A stretch of 6,201 nucleotides of DNA from Bacillus sp. (in: firmicutes) (GCA_003457145.1 DMSR01000502.1:649-6849), one strand, 5' to 3'; numbered from the stretch's first letter, positions 1-6,201 are shown. Made by a program: numbers and translations. The notes: generated by a model not told the origin, from the sequence alone.

Positions 1-8
1 AAAAATCT

Positions 9-84
9 TGGTGAGCCATGAAGGACTCGAACCTTCGACCCTCTGATTAAAAGTCAGATGCTCTACCGACTGAGCTAATGGCTC
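9..84 (-). tRNA. tRNA-Lys (anticodon TTT), CCA encoded
   Basis: The minus strand folds into a complete 76-base cloverleaf. It has a 7-bp acceptor stem (GAGCCAT with ATGGCTC), a 4-bp D stem (GCTC/GAGC), a 5-bp anticodon stem (TCTGA/TCAGA) around the loop CTTTTAA, a 5-base variable loop, and a T arm GAAGG-TTCGAGT-CCTTC. The discriminator base is A and the 3' CCA is in the DNA (positions 9-11). The anticodon TTT lies at 49-51 and reads AAA/AAG lysine codons. The gene follows purA on the same strand, but the purA terminator and about 450 bases separate them. In Bacillus a tRNA cluster sits at this place; other members, if present, would be beyond the left edge. Confidence 0.97.
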
Positions 85-104
85 GAATAATATTCCCTGC
101 AAAC

Positions 105-133
105 CTTATCGCATTTTGTCGATTCAGTGACAA
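105..133 (-). promoter_or_regulatory. Probable sigma-A promoter of tRNA-Lys
   Basis: On the minus strand a -35 like TTGTCA (128-133) is followed after exactly 17 bases by a -10 like GATAAG (105-110). Transcription would start near 97-99, about 13-15 bases before the mature tRNA 5' end at 84. Box matches are 5 of 6 and 4 of 6 to consensus. A separate promoter is expected because the purA terminator lies upstream. This is inferred from sequence only. Confidence 0.5.
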
Positions 134-326
134 CGTTGTTTATATTACCATAGCAATTTAGTGTTTGTATATATTTTTTTAAAATTTATTTCATATTTTT
201 TTATAAACACCAAGAAGGAGCTTTTCATTTTTAAATGGCAGAACAATAATCTCCCCTAGAAATAAGTAAATACGATAAAACGAATGGCTTTACTTTTCCA
301 TTATTATTTCGCTTCAAGTATGTTAC

Positions 327-509
327 TTAATTAATTAAAGTGGCTTTTTGACTAATAAGGCTCTTCCGTTTTACAAAAAATTGTAAAAAGTAGTGATTAT
401 CGTTGTTTTCGTAGTGAATACGGGTCATTTCGTAGTGATTATCTTCTTTTTCGTAGTGATTATCGCGATTTCTGTAGTGATTCCGATCCAATTCGTAGCG
501 ATTTATTTT
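327..509 (-). other. Open frame across the 21-bp array, doubtful gene
   Basis: Because the period is a multiple of three, one minus-strand frame stays open from just after a TAG (510-512) to a TAA at 327-329. It reads as 60 codons with a heptapeptide repeat of the type NHY-E-x-x-D/R (for example DNHYEKEDNHYE), followed by a non-repetitive tail containing FLQFFVKRK. The possible starts are an in-frame ATG at 426-428 (33 residues) and a TTG at 489-491 (54 residues). Neither has a purine-rich ribosome binding site at a usable distance. The conserved Tyr, His and Asn codons are invariant (TAC, CAC, AAT) with no synonymous changes, which points to DNA-level conservation or duplication, not protein selection. 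It could be a fossil of a gene or chance. I do not claim it as a gene. Confidence 0.2.
369..388. repeat. Perfect inverted repeat beside the 21-bp array
   Basis: TTTTACAA (369-376) and TTGTAAAA (381-388) are perfect 8-base inverted arms around AAAA. The element ends one base before the first 21-base repeat at 390. A further copy of TTGTAAAA in the same orientation occurs at 531-538, on the other side of the array. The arms are AT-rich, so chance occurrence is possible. The hairpin is not followed by a convincing U-tract or GC-rich stem on either strand, so I do not call it a terminator. Confidence 0.6.
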
Positions 510-515
510 CTAGTT
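390..515. repeat. Six direct repeats with an exact 21-bp period
   Basis: GTAGTGA-like starts occur at 390, 411, 432, 453, 474 and 495, each exactly 21 bases from the next. The first 12 bases of the unit have the consensus GTAGTGATTATC. Copies 1, 3 and 4 match it fully, copies 2 and 5 match 9 of 12, and copy 6 matches 8 of 12. The following five or six bases vary freely, and most units end in TTTC or a close variant, so the conserved block is effectively TTCGTAGTGATTATC. Copy 6 is the most degenerate and grades into non-repeat sequence. The pattern is a conserved core with variable filler at constant spacing of about two helical turns. This fits an array of protein-binding sites, but also a decayed tandem duplication or a repeat-encoded peptide. 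No function is known to me. Confidence 0.9.
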
Positions 516-540
516 TAAAAAACTTTTAACTTGTAAAATA

Positions 541-577
541 AAAATAGCCTCCACTCGTCTGAAGTGGGGGCTATTTT
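541..577 (-). terminator. Rho-independent terminator of purA
   Basis: It begins 8 bases beyond the purA stop codon. The minus-strand transcript forms a 14-position stem (564-577 with 541-554), AAAATAGCC-CCAC type arms with a single A/C mismatch, closing a 9-base loop. The hairpin ends in UUUU and continues U-rich (TATTTTA, 540-534). In the plus direction the mismatch becomes a G-U pair, so it could in principle work in both directions, but nothing transcribed from the left is seen. It separates purA from the repeat array and the tRNA. Confidence 0.92.
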
Positions 578-584
578 ACTTCTA

Positions 585-1874
585 CTATGATCTCCAAGGG
601 CTGCGAACGACATTTGTCTGTGTGCGGTCTGGGCCGACTGAGAAGATTGACAGCGGTATGCCTGTAAGCTGTGAAATGCGCTCTAAATAGTGTCTTGCGT
701 TGGCAGGAAGCTCATCGAGTGATTTAACCCCTGTGATGTCCTCTGTCCAGCCTGGAAGCTCCTCGTACACTGGCTCGCATTCCGCTAGCATTTTCAGGCT
801 TGCTGGGAACTCCTCAATCAATTCGCCTTTGTAACGGTAAGCGACACAGATTTTTAGATCCTCAATCCCTGTCAAGACATCGATTGAGTTTAATGATAGG
901 TCGGTGATTCCGCTGACACGGCGTGCATGACGAACGACGACACTGTCAAACCAGCCGACCCTGCGCGGGCGTCCAGTTGTTGTCCCATATTCACGCCCAA
1001 CTTCACGGATCTGGTGACCGATTTCATTATCAAGCTCTGTTGGAAATGGACCATCGCCCACTCGGGTTGTGTAAGCTTTAGACACACCAACAATATGGGT
1101 GATCTTCGTAGGTCCGACGCCAGAACCAATCGTTACTCCTCCGGCTACTGGGTTGGATGACGTTACAAATGGATATGTCCCCTGGTCGATATCGAGCATG
1201 ACCCCCTGGGCACCCTCAAACAGAACACGGCGTCCTTCATCAAGCGCATCATTCAAAACAAATGATGTATCGACCACATAATGTTTGATCTGTTGTCCAT
1301 ATTCAAAATACTCTTCTAGTATATCTTCAATCTTAAATCCTTCTGTTTCATAAATACGTTCAAACAGACGGTTCTTTTCCTCAAGGTTGCGTGTAAGCTT
1401 TTCTTCGAAGGCTTCACGGTCAAGCAAGTCTGCTACCCGGATGCCGATGCGCGCTGCTTTATCCATGTATGCAGGACCAATTCCCTTTTTGGTCGTGCCT
1501 ATTTTATTGGCCCCCTTGCTTGCCTCTTCGACCTCATCAAGCTTTAAGTGGTAAGGAAGGATGACATGGGCACGGTTGCTGATCCGCAAGTTGTCTGTAG
1601 TAACGCCCTTATCATGAAGATATGCAAGCTCTTTGACTAACGCCTTAGGATCTACGACCATCCCATTGCCTATTACACTTGTTTTATCTTTATAAAAAAT
1701 TCCTGATGGAATTAAATGCAGTTTATATGTTTCACCATTGAATTTTATTGTATGGCCAGCGTTGTTTCCGCCCTGGTATCGGGCAATCACTTCCGCATTT
1801 TCTGACAGGAAATCAGTTATCTTCCCTTTTCCTTCGTCTCCCCATTGTGTTCCTACTACTACTACTGATGACAT
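585..1874 (-). CDS. purA: Adenylosuccinate synthetase PurA
   Basis: Catalyses the GTP-dependent joining of IMP and aspartate to adenylosuccinate, the first committed step from IMP to AMP, in the cytosol; family enzymes are homodimers. The 429-residue length is normal for the family. Visible motifs are the N-terminal [11 protein letters not shown] loop (8-18) with catalytic Asp13, GGNNAGHT with catalytic His41, GTTKKGIGP (126-134), the VTSSNP segment near 237-242, [12 protein letters not shown] (297-308, the aspartate-loop signature) and SVGPDRTQT near the C-terminus. The ATG start is supported by GGAGGTG (1883-1889) eight bases upstream. Codons 4-7 are four GTA in a row, a short simple repeat giving VVVV. 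The gene is a single transcription unit: dnaC ends in a terminator before it, a PurBox-associated promoter lies at 1929-2004, and a strong terminator follows. No truncation or missing catalytic residue is seen. Confidence 0.98.
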   Translation of the reverse strand: MSSVVVVGTQWGDEGKGKITDFLSENAEVIARYQGGNNAGHTIKFNGETYKLHLIPSGIFYKDKTSVIGNGMVVDPKALVKELAYLHDKGVTTDNLRISNRAHVILPYHLKLDEVEEASKGANKIGTTKKGIGPAYMDKAARIGIRVADLLDREAFEEKLTRNLEEKNRLFERIYETEGFKIEDILEEYFEYGQQIKHYVVDTSFVLNDALDEGRRVLFEGAQGVMLDIDQGTYPFVTSSNPVAGGVTIGSGVGPTKITHIVGVSKAYTTRVGDGPFPTELDNEIGHQIREVGREYGTTTGRPRRVGWFDSVVVRHARRVSGITDLSLNSIDVLTGIEDLKICVAYRYKGELIEEFPASLKMLAECEPVYEELPGWTEDITGVKSLDELPANARHYLERISQLTGIPLSIFSVGPDRTQTNVVRSPWRS

Positions 1875-1928
1875 ATAAAAAGCACCTCCAAAGGTTTACG
1901 TTGAATTATTTTCGCTTCAAACATTTAA

Positions 1929-1958
1929 AGTTTATCAGTATTATTGGTAAAAAGTCAA
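1929..1958 (-). promoter_or_regulatory. Probable purA promoter (extended -10)
   Basis: On the minus strand TTGACT (1953-1958, 5 of 6 to the -35 consensus) is followed after 18 bases by TAAACT (1929-1934). The latter is preceded by TG one base away, giving an extended -10. Transcription would begin near 1922, leaving a leader of about 50 bases before the purA ATG. That leader is too short for a purine riboswitch, so control is expected at initiation through the PurBoxes directly upstream. Confidence 0.65.
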
Positions 1959-1960
1959 TT

Positions 1961-2004
1961 AAACACGAACGTTTAATTTAATTTTAATTTATTTGTTCGT
2001 TAAA
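1961..2004 (-). promoter_or_regulatory. Pair of inverted PurBox-like operators (PurR)
   Basis: Two 14-base sites with a CGAAC centre face each other: one at 1961-1974 (CGAAC at 1966-1970 on plus), the other at 1991-2004 (GTTCG at 1995-1999 on plus). The gap between the 14-base boxes is exactly 16 bases. Known Bacillus PurR targets have two PurBoxes (consensus roughly AWWWCCGAACWWT) in inverted orientation separated by 16-17 bases, with the PRPP-sensing repressor binding both. Here each site has ACGAAC in place of CCGAAC. The pair sits just upstream of the -35 of the purA promoter, which fits purine-dependent repression of purA. The match is by eye. Confidence 0.75.
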
Positions 2005-2089
2005 TACAGGAGACCCGTTAAAAGCCAGCCCTTCCATTCCAATCAACAAAGATCCAAAAACAACATTTAATAACTCTAATCCGGAAATC

Positions 2090-2123
2090 AAAAAAAAAGA
2101 ATCAACCCTGAATGGATTAATTC
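2090..2123 (-). terminator. Rho-independent terminator of dnaC
   Basis: Three bases after the dnaC stop codon the minus-strand RNA forms a 10-bp stem (2114-2123 with 2099-2108, two G-U pairs) with a 5-base loop, followed by nine consecutive U (2090-2098). The shape is canonical and it separates dnaC from purA. Between it and the PurBoxes (2005-2089) nothing further is recognised. Confidence 0.9.
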
Positions 2124-2126
2124 TCA

Positions 2127-3491
2127 TTATGCCCCTGGTGGAGCGTAAGATTCATCATACCTTTGTTCGATATTAACGAATTTATTATATTCTTTTACAA
2201 ATGCAAGCTGAACGGTTCCTACTGGACCATTACGCTGCTTAGCAATAATGATTTCAATTATATTCTTATCCTCTGATTCCTTATCGTAGTAATCGTCACG
2301 GTACAAGAATGCAACAATATCAGCATCCTGCTCAATCGATCCGGATTCACGGATATCGGACATCATTGGACGCTTGTCCTGGCGCTGTTCCACACCACGG
2401 GATAGCTGGGATAAGGCAATTACCGGAACCTGAAGCTCACGGGCCAATTGCTTTAGTGAACGTGAAATCTCTGATACTTCCTGTTGTCGATTTTCTCCGG
2501 AACGGCCGCTTCCGAGAATCAATTGTAAATAGTCGATCATAATCATACCGAGGCCATGTTCCTGTTTTAAACGCCGACATTTAGAACGGATATCGGTGAT
2601 GCGGACACCTGGGGTATCATCAATGAAAATCCCCGTGTTTGACAGACTGCCCATTGCCATTGTCAATTTTCCCCAGTCTTCTTCTGTCAGGGAACCAGTA
2701 CGCAGTCTTTGTGCGTCAATATTGCCTTCAGCACAGAGGACACGCATGACAAGCTGTTCTGCCCCCATCTCCAAGCTGAAGATGGCAATGTTTTCACCTG
2801 TTTTTTTAGCGACGTTTTGGGCAATATTCAATGCGAAAGCCGTCTTACCAACGGAAGGACGCGCACCGACGATGATTAAATCGTTTCGCTGGAAGCCTGC
2901 TGTCATTCGATCCAGCTCAGTGAATCCCGTTTCAAGACCTGTAATATCGCCTTTGCGGTTATGCATTTGTTCTATGTTATCGTAAGTCCTTACAAGGACA
3001 TCTTTTATATTATGAAAAGCACCTGCACCTTTACGCTGGGCAACCTCCATGATGTTCTTTTCCGCTTCGGCGAGCAAGGCTTCAACTTCATCTTCACGCA
3101 TGTAGCCATCTTCAGCAATGCCTGAAGCAGTACGAATCAGCCTTCTCAGCAGCGATTTTTCTTCTACGATTCTAGCATAATACTCTATATTTGCTGCCGT
3201 CGGCACCGATGCAGCCAATTCACTTAAATAACTTACGCCGCCAATATCTTCAATCAACTTTGAAGACGCCAAATTTTCTGTCACGGTTACTAAGTCGATG
3301 GCTTTTCCCTTATCACTCAAATCCAACATGACATTGAAAATTTTCTGATGCGCAACACGGTAAAAATCTTCAGGAATTAAAACTTCTGAAGCAAGAGTCA
3401 AAGCTGATGGTTCTAAAAATATTGCACCAAGTACGGCTTGTTCCGCTTCTATATTTTGCGGCGGAAGTCGATCCGCGAATAATTCACTCAT
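2127..3491 (-). CDS. dnaC: Replicative DNA helicase DnaC (DnaB family)
   Basis: Hexameric ATP-driven helicase that unwinds DNA at the replication fork; named dnaC in Bacillus and dnaB in most other bacteria. In Bacillus it is loaded by DnaB/DnaD/DnaI and contacts DnaG primase through its N-terminal domain. The 454-residue length equals that usual for Bacillus. Residues 1 to about 105 form the N-terminal domain (PPQNIEAEQAVLGAIF near the start), about 105-180 the linker, and the rest the RecA-like motor. The motor shows Walker A GARPSVGKTA (209-218, Lys216/Thr217), catalytic Glu241 in SLEMG, Walker B MIMIDYLQL (316-324), the SQLSRGVEQR motif (361-370) and AKQRNGPVG (417-425) with the probable arginine finger Arg420. 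No intein interrupts the Walker A region. The ATG is preceded by AAGGGGG (3499-3505) seven bases away. A terminator stands between rplI and dnaC and another follows it, so it is probably transcribed alone or by read-through from gdpP-rplI. Confidence 0.97.
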   Translation of the reverse strand: MSELFADRLPPQNIEAEQAVLGAIFLEPSALTLASEVLIPEDFYRVAHQKIFNVMLDLSDKGKAIDLVTVTENLASSKLIEDIGGVSYLSELAASVPTAANIEYYARIVEEKSLLRRLIRTASGIAEDGYMREDEVEALLAEAEKNIMEVAQRKGAGAFHNIKDVLVRTYDNIEQMHNRKGDITGLETGFTELDRMTAGFQRNDLIIVGARPSVGKTAFALNIAQNVAKKTGENIAIFSLEMGAEQLVMRVLCAEGNIDAQRLRTGSLTEEDWGKLTMAMGSLSNTGIFIDDTPGVRITDIRSKCRRLKQEHGLGMIMIDYLQLILGSGRSGENRQQEVSEISRSLKQLARELQVPVIALSQLSRGVEQRQDKRPMMSDIRESGSIEQDADIVAFLYRDDYYDKESEDKNIIEIIIAKQRNGPVGTVQLAFVKEYNKFVNIEQRYDESYAPPGA

Positions 3492-3678
3492 CTGCCTGCC
3501 CCCTTACAAAAGGAATTCTCTCTTTTTAAAAGCTTTACTCATTGACTTTCTTGGATTTGCATATAAGATTTCACCAAATTTTGGTAGATGGAAACCTCTT
3601 TTTTCTGACTGAGGAAAAGAGCAGAATCAATCCCCACTCGTGAAACAATGCCATTTAGAAAAAACAATCTTTTCCAAG
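3492..3678 (-). other. dnaC leader / rplI-dnaC spacer
   Basis: This stretch lies downstream of the rplI terminator and upstream of dnaC. It must hold the dnaC promoter if dnaC is not fed only by read-through, but no pair of boxes stands out: a TTATAT at about 3561-3566 (minus strand) could be a -10 but lacks a convincing -35. The stretch contains a 13-base palindrome at 3573-3585 and a weak hairpin around 3597-3622 without a U-tract. No small gene is seen. Confidence 0.5.
3573..3585. repeat. Palindrome in the dnaC leader
   Basis: ACCAAA (3573-3578) and TTTGGT (3580-3585) are perfect 6-base inverted arms around a single T. The site lies about 80-95 bases upstream of the dnaC start and just before the TTATAT that is the only visible -10 candidate, so an operator role is conceivable. 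I do not recognise it as the site of a specific regulator. Confidence 0.45.
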
Positions 3679-3714
3679 AAAAAAAGTGACCAGCCAATTC
3701 CGATCACCACTTTT
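3679..3714 (-). terminator. Rho-independent terminator after rplI
   Basis: On the minus strand the stem GTGATC/GGTCAC (3702-3707 with 3686-3691, one G-U pair) encloses a 10-base loop and is followed directly by seven U (3679-3685) and CUU. An alternative pairing uses the upstream AAAAGTG (3708-3714) against CACTTTT. It begins about 50 bases after the rplI stop codon and closes the gdpP-rplI transcript. The stem is modest, so some read-through into dnaC is plausible. Confidence 0.75.
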
Positions 3715-3762
3715 CTGTAACTATATTATTTTATCATGTTTGTGCCTATATGGAACTGTAAA

Positions 3763-4212
3763 TTATTTACCTTCTTTTACATGGACATTTAAATTAGCCT
3801 GTACATCTTTATGAAGCTTGACTGGAACCTTTGTATATCCAAGTGTGCGGATAGCATCCTGGAGTTCAATCTTTCTCTTATCCAGCTTTATACCATTCGC
3901 CTTTTTCAGTTCTTCAGCAATTTGCTTGCTTGTGATCGATCCGAACAATCTGCCGTCCTCCCCAGACTTTGCAGATAATTCCACTGTTAGTTTTTCTAGT
4001 GTCTCTTTCAATGCCTTAGCTTCCTCAAATTCCTGTTCGGCTATTTTCTCTTCTTTTTTCTGCTGGGCGTTCAAGGAGCTTACAGCCCCCTGATTGGCTT
4101 CCACAGCCAGCCCCTGCTTGATCAAGAAGTTATGTGCATACCCATCAGCTACATTTTTAATTTCGCCCTTTTTACCTTTACCCTTAACATCCTTCAAGAA
4201 GATTACTTTCAT
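3763..4212 (-). CDS. rplI: 50S ribosomal protein L9
   Basis: Structural protein of the large ribosomal subunit that binds 23S rRNA near the base of the L1 stalk and projects outward through a long helix; loss affects reading-frame maintenance in other bacteria. The 149-residue length is standard. The N-terminal RNA-binding domain (about 1-50) carries the family signature around [20 protein letters not shown] (residues 13-32). It is followed by a charged connecting helix rich in Glu, Gln and Lys (about 41-75) and the C-terminal domain with [17 protein letters not shown] and LDKRKIEL. The protein closely resembles the well-studied Geobacillus stearothermophilus L9. The ATG overlaps the gdpP stop as ATGA, and its ribosome binding site lies inside gdpP, so the two are translationally coupled. 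Nothing is truncated. Confidence 0.98.
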   Translation of the reverse strand: MKVIFLKDVKGKGKKGEIKNVADGYAHNFLIKQGLAVEANQGAVSSLNAQQKKEEKIAEQEFEEAKALKETLEKLTVELSAKSGEDGRLFGSITSKQIAEELKKANGIKLDKRKIELQDAIRTLGYTKVPVKLHKDVQANLNVHVKEGK

Positions 4213-6182
4213 TCTTTTTGACCCCCTTCTAAATATTCATCCAAAGCGTTGCTTAACAGAGTCTCTGCCTCATCTAATGAAACATCATATAGCTGTGTGG
4301 CTGCGTTTGTTAAATGCCCGCCGCCTTCCAGCTTTTCCATTATTACTTGGACATTGATTTCACCAAGCGATCTTGCGCTGATTCCGATTGAATCATCCGA
4401 CTTTTTAGAAATAACGAATGAAGCAATTACTCCGTCCATTGTTAAAAGTGTATCTGCCGCCTGGGCAATCAGCACATGGTCACAGTAAACATCTTCTTTG
4501 CCCTTCGAAATAACGATGCCATCTCGGTAAAAATAAACATTTTCAATAATTTTTGCCCTTTTTATATAAGTATTGATATCTTCTTTTAAAAATCTTTGGA
4601 CAAGGACCGTATCTGCCCCGTGGCTGCGCAAATAAGAAGCAGCATCAAAGGTTCGTGCGCCAGTTCTTAATGTAAAGCTCTTTGTATCGACGATGATTCC
4701 TGCAAGTAAAGCCGTTGCCTCAAGCATCTGGATTTTCCCATTCTTAGGCTGGTATTCCAACAGTTCAGTGACCAGTTCTGCTGTTGAAGATGCATATGGC
4801 TCCATATAGACGAGCAGCGGATTCTTAATGAATTCCTCTCCTCTGCGGTGATGGTCAATCACGATTACATTTTCAATTCTGTTCAGAAGCCTTTCATCAA
4901 TCACCATTGATGGTTTGTGAGTATCCACAACTACGAGCAACGTATCATCAGTCGCTATCTCATAGGCTTGTTCGGGTGAGATAAACCGATTATACATATC
5001 TTCATTCTGCTTGATTTCTTCCATCAGACGCTGGACACCAGTATCTATCTCATTTTTATTATAGACGATATACCCTTCACGCTTATTCATCTGGGCTACC
5101 TTTAAGATTCCAATAGCTGCACCGATCGCATCCATATCCGGATTCCTATGCCCCATGATCAGGACCTTGTCACTTTCAATGACAAGTTCTTTCAAAGCAT
5201 GTGAAATAACCCTTGCCCGGACTCTCGTCCGCTTTTCTACCGGATTTGTTTTGCCGCCGTAGAACTTGACTTTTCCATTAGGCTGCTTGATCGCTACCTG
5301 GTCTCCACCACGCCCTAATGCTAGGTCAAGACTGGACTGAGCCTGTGTTCCAAGCTCTGGAAGCGAAGAAACCCCTGTACCGACCCCGATGCTTAATGTT
5401 AGCGGTACATTTTGCTTAGAGGTTGTTTCCCTTACTTCATCAAGGATGGTGAATTTGCCTTTTTCAAGCAGTTGAAGGATATCTTCACTGAAGACCGCAA
5501 TAAATCGTTCAGAAGAAACCCGTTTAAGGAAAACTCCGTTGTTGGTTGCCCATTTGTTCAAGAGGGATGTTACCAGGCTGTTTAGGCTGCTTTTCGTCTG
5601 ATCATCCATTCCCTGTGTCAGTTCTTCATAGTTATCGAGATAAATGAACGCGATTACTGTTCTCTCATCATGATACATTTTCTCGATTTCTGCTTGTTCG
5701 GTAACATCAAAAAAGTAAAGCAGCCGTTCTTCCGGTTTATGAATAACCCTGAACTTTCGGTCATGCAAGGTGAGGATCTCTGTTTCAACCTCCTGTTTAA
5801 TCAGCGGAATGACAGCGTCAGCTACATCGTATAAAGATTTTCCTACAAGCGTGTCTTCATGAAAATAAGAAGCTATGAAAGGATTCGTCCATTCAATATA
5901 ATAATCATCGTTAATAAGCATGATTCCTATCGGCATTTCCATAAGTGCTTCTTCGCCGACCTTTTTAACCCTGTATGATAAAGTCGAAATATACTCATCC
6001 GTTTCTTGCCTTATTTGATGATTCACCTGAAAAATAAAATATATAAACAGGCCGGTGAGAATGAATCCAGCTGCCCCTATAATCCAATTATAGTAGGACA
6101 GAAATCCAATAAGCACCAGTGTTACGGCCATCAATCCATATAATGGATAACGTAGTTGCCGCCTCTCTAAATAAGAAGGCAT
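4209..6182 (-). CDS. gdpP: Cyclic-di-AMP phosphodiesterase GdpP (YybT)
   Basis: Membrane-anchored enzyme that hydrolyses c-di-AMP to pApA, thereby affecting potassium and osmotic balance, cell-wall stress tolerance and beta-lactam susceptibility in Firmicutes. The 657-residue length is close to that of Bacillus GdpP. Two transmembrane helices lie at about 13-31 and 33-52, followed by a PAS domain at about 80-165 (heme-binding in studied homologues). A degenerate GGDEF domain at about 170-305 has SSERF (223-227) where active cyclases have GGDEF, so cyclase activity is not expected. The DHH domain begins near 335 with [11 protein letters not shown] (His345, Asp349, Asp351), VVVDTHKP (Asp420), IDHH (Asp443-His444-His445) and IIVDT (Asp499). 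The DHHA1 domain ends with [10 protein letters not shown] (620-629). All metal ligands expected for the family are present. The ATG is preceded by AGGAG (6191-6195) at eight bases. In Bacillus the gene upstream is yybS, which would lie beyond the right edge. Confidence 0.97.
   Translation of the reverse strand: MPSYLERRQLRYPLYGLMAVTLVLIGFLSYYNWIIGAAGFILTGLFIYFIFQVNHQIRQETDEYISTLSYRVKKVGEEALMEMPIGIMLINDDYYIEWTNPFIASYFHEDTLVGKSLYDVADAVIPLIKQEVETEILTLHDRKFRVIHKPEERLLYFFDVTEQAEIEKMYHDERTVIAFIYLDNYEELTQGMDDQTKSSLNSLVTSLLNKWATNNGVFLKRVSSERFIAVFSEDILQLLEKGKFTILDEVRETTSKQNVPLTLSIGVGTGVSSLPELGTQAQSSLDLALGRGGDQVAIKQPNGKVKFYGGKTNPVEKRTRVRARVISHALKELVIESDKVLIMGHRNPDMDAIGAAIGILKVAQMNKREGYIVYNKNEIDTGVQRLMEEIKQNEDMYNRFISPEQAYEIATDDTLLVVVDTHKPSMVIDERLLNRIENVIVIDHHRRGEEFIKNPLLVYMEPYASSTAELVTELLEYQPKNGKIQMLEATALLAGIIVDTKSFTLRTGARTFDAASYLRSHGADTVLVQRFLKEDINTYIKRAKIIENVYFYRDGIVISKGKEDVYCDHVLIAQAADTLLTMDGVIASFVISKKSDDSIGISARSLGEINVQVIMEKLEGGGHLTNAATQLYDVSLDEAETLLSNALDEYLEGGQKE
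4222..4228 (-). promoter_or_regulatory. rplI ribosome binding site inside the gdpP 3' end
   Basis: AAGGGGG, nine bases before the rplI ATG, is formed by the gdpP codons for Glu-Gly-Gly (GAA GGG GGT) near its C-terminus. The same heptamer AAGGGGG serves dnaC at 3499-3505. Together with the ATGA stop/start overlap it supports 4212 as the rplI start and coupled translation. Confidence 0.8.
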
Positions 6183-6201
6183 GTGCTCAGCTCCTAAAGC
6201 A

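Larger units (their letters stand above)
85..540. other. Intergenic region between purA terminator and tRNA-Lys
   Basis: No conventional protein gene is seen on either strand. From the tRNA side the region holds the tRNA promoter (105-133) and an extremely AT-rich tract, with only one G or C among the 40 bases 168-207. It also holds a 12-base palindrome TTAATTAATTAA (327-338), an inverted repeat (369-388) and a six-copy 21-base direct repeat array (390-515). The interval 211-326 shows nothing recognisable. A plus-strand AAGGAG (214-219) leads only to a 4-codon frame and is not taken as a gene. Confidence 0.8.

Noticed and set aside
9..84. Integrative element attached at tRNA-Lys
   Set aside because: No second copy of the tRNA 3' end, no integrase and no border repeat are visible. 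An element would normally lie beyond the tRNA 3' end, which is at the window edge and cannot be inspected.
214..249. Plus-strand small gene after AAGGAG
   Set aside because: The ATG at 235 is about 15 bases from the AAGGAG and runs into a stop after four codons.
390..515. CRISPR array
   Set aside because: The period is 21 bases with a conserved core of only 12-15 bases and filler of 6-9 bases. CRISPR repeats and spacers are each roughly twice that or longer, and no cas gene is present.
390..515. Tandem Fur or PerR boxes
   Set aside because: The core contains ATTATC but lacks the inverted partner of the 7-1-7 pattern in every copy, so it matches neither box.
387..518. Plus-strand open frame through the repeats (Val/Ile/Phe-rich)
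   Set aside because: It is open only because the period is a multiple of three. The peptide is a low-complexity hydrophobic run, and no ribosome binding site precedes it.
1875..1928. Purine riboswitch in the purA leader
   Set aside because: The predicted leader is only about 50 bases, with no three-way-junction pattern and no terminator hairpin before the start codon.
2596..2985. Long plus-strand open frame opposite dnaC (129 residues)
   Set aside because: It lies entirely within the strongly recognised helicase gene on the other strand, has no ribosome binding site and resembles no family I know. The same holds for the other antisense frames over purA, rplI and gdpP.
3597..3622. Terminator hairpin CTCTTTT...AAAAGAG in the dnaC leader
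   Set aside because: The stem is A/T-dominated and no U-tract follows it in either direction.

Overview
The window reads as a chromosomal segment of a low-GC Gram-positive bacterium of the Bacillaceae. All four protein genes lie on the minus strand in the order gdpP - rplI - dnaC (replicative helicase, called dnaB elsewhere) - purA, followed by a tRNA-Lys. This is the order known from the replication-origin side of Bacillus chromosomes. The L9, PurA and helicase proteins resemble their Bacillus counterparts closely, and the ribosome binding sites are strong and Bacillus-like. Genus cannot be fixed from sequence reading alone; a Mesobacillus, Cytobacillus or Neobacillus-type organism would fit.

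Layout, in direction of transcription (high to low coordinates). From 6182 to 4209 lies gdpP, a membrane-bound PAS/degenerate GGDEF/DHH-DHHA1 cyclic-di-AMP phosphodiesterase. It overlaps the start of rplI (4212-3763, ribosomal protein L9) by four bases (ATGA). A rho-independent terminator at about 3714-3679 ends that transcript. A spacer of roughly 190 bases carrying a 13-base palindrome then leads to dnaC (3491-2127), which has its own terminator four bases after its stop codon. A regulatory region at 2004-1929 holds two inverted PurBox-like sites 16 bases apart and a sigma-A type promoter with an extended -10, driving purA (1874-585). purA ends at a long hairpin terminator. The tRNA-Lys (84-9, CCA encoded) has a plausible promoter of its own at 133-105.

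The genes are housekeeping: second-messenger turnover, translation, DNA unwinding at the fork, and AMP synthesis. The only part not explained by ordinary core genes is the stretch of about 450 bases between the purA terminator and tRNA-Lys. It contains six direct repeats at an exact 21-base period (390-515, core GTAGTGATTATC), an 8-base perfect inverted repeat next to the array, and a very AT-rich tract. The array is also open in a minus-strand frame that would encode a repeating ...NHYE... heptapeptide, but no ribosome binding site supports translation. This array is the best candidate in the window for something undescribed; its function is unknown to me.
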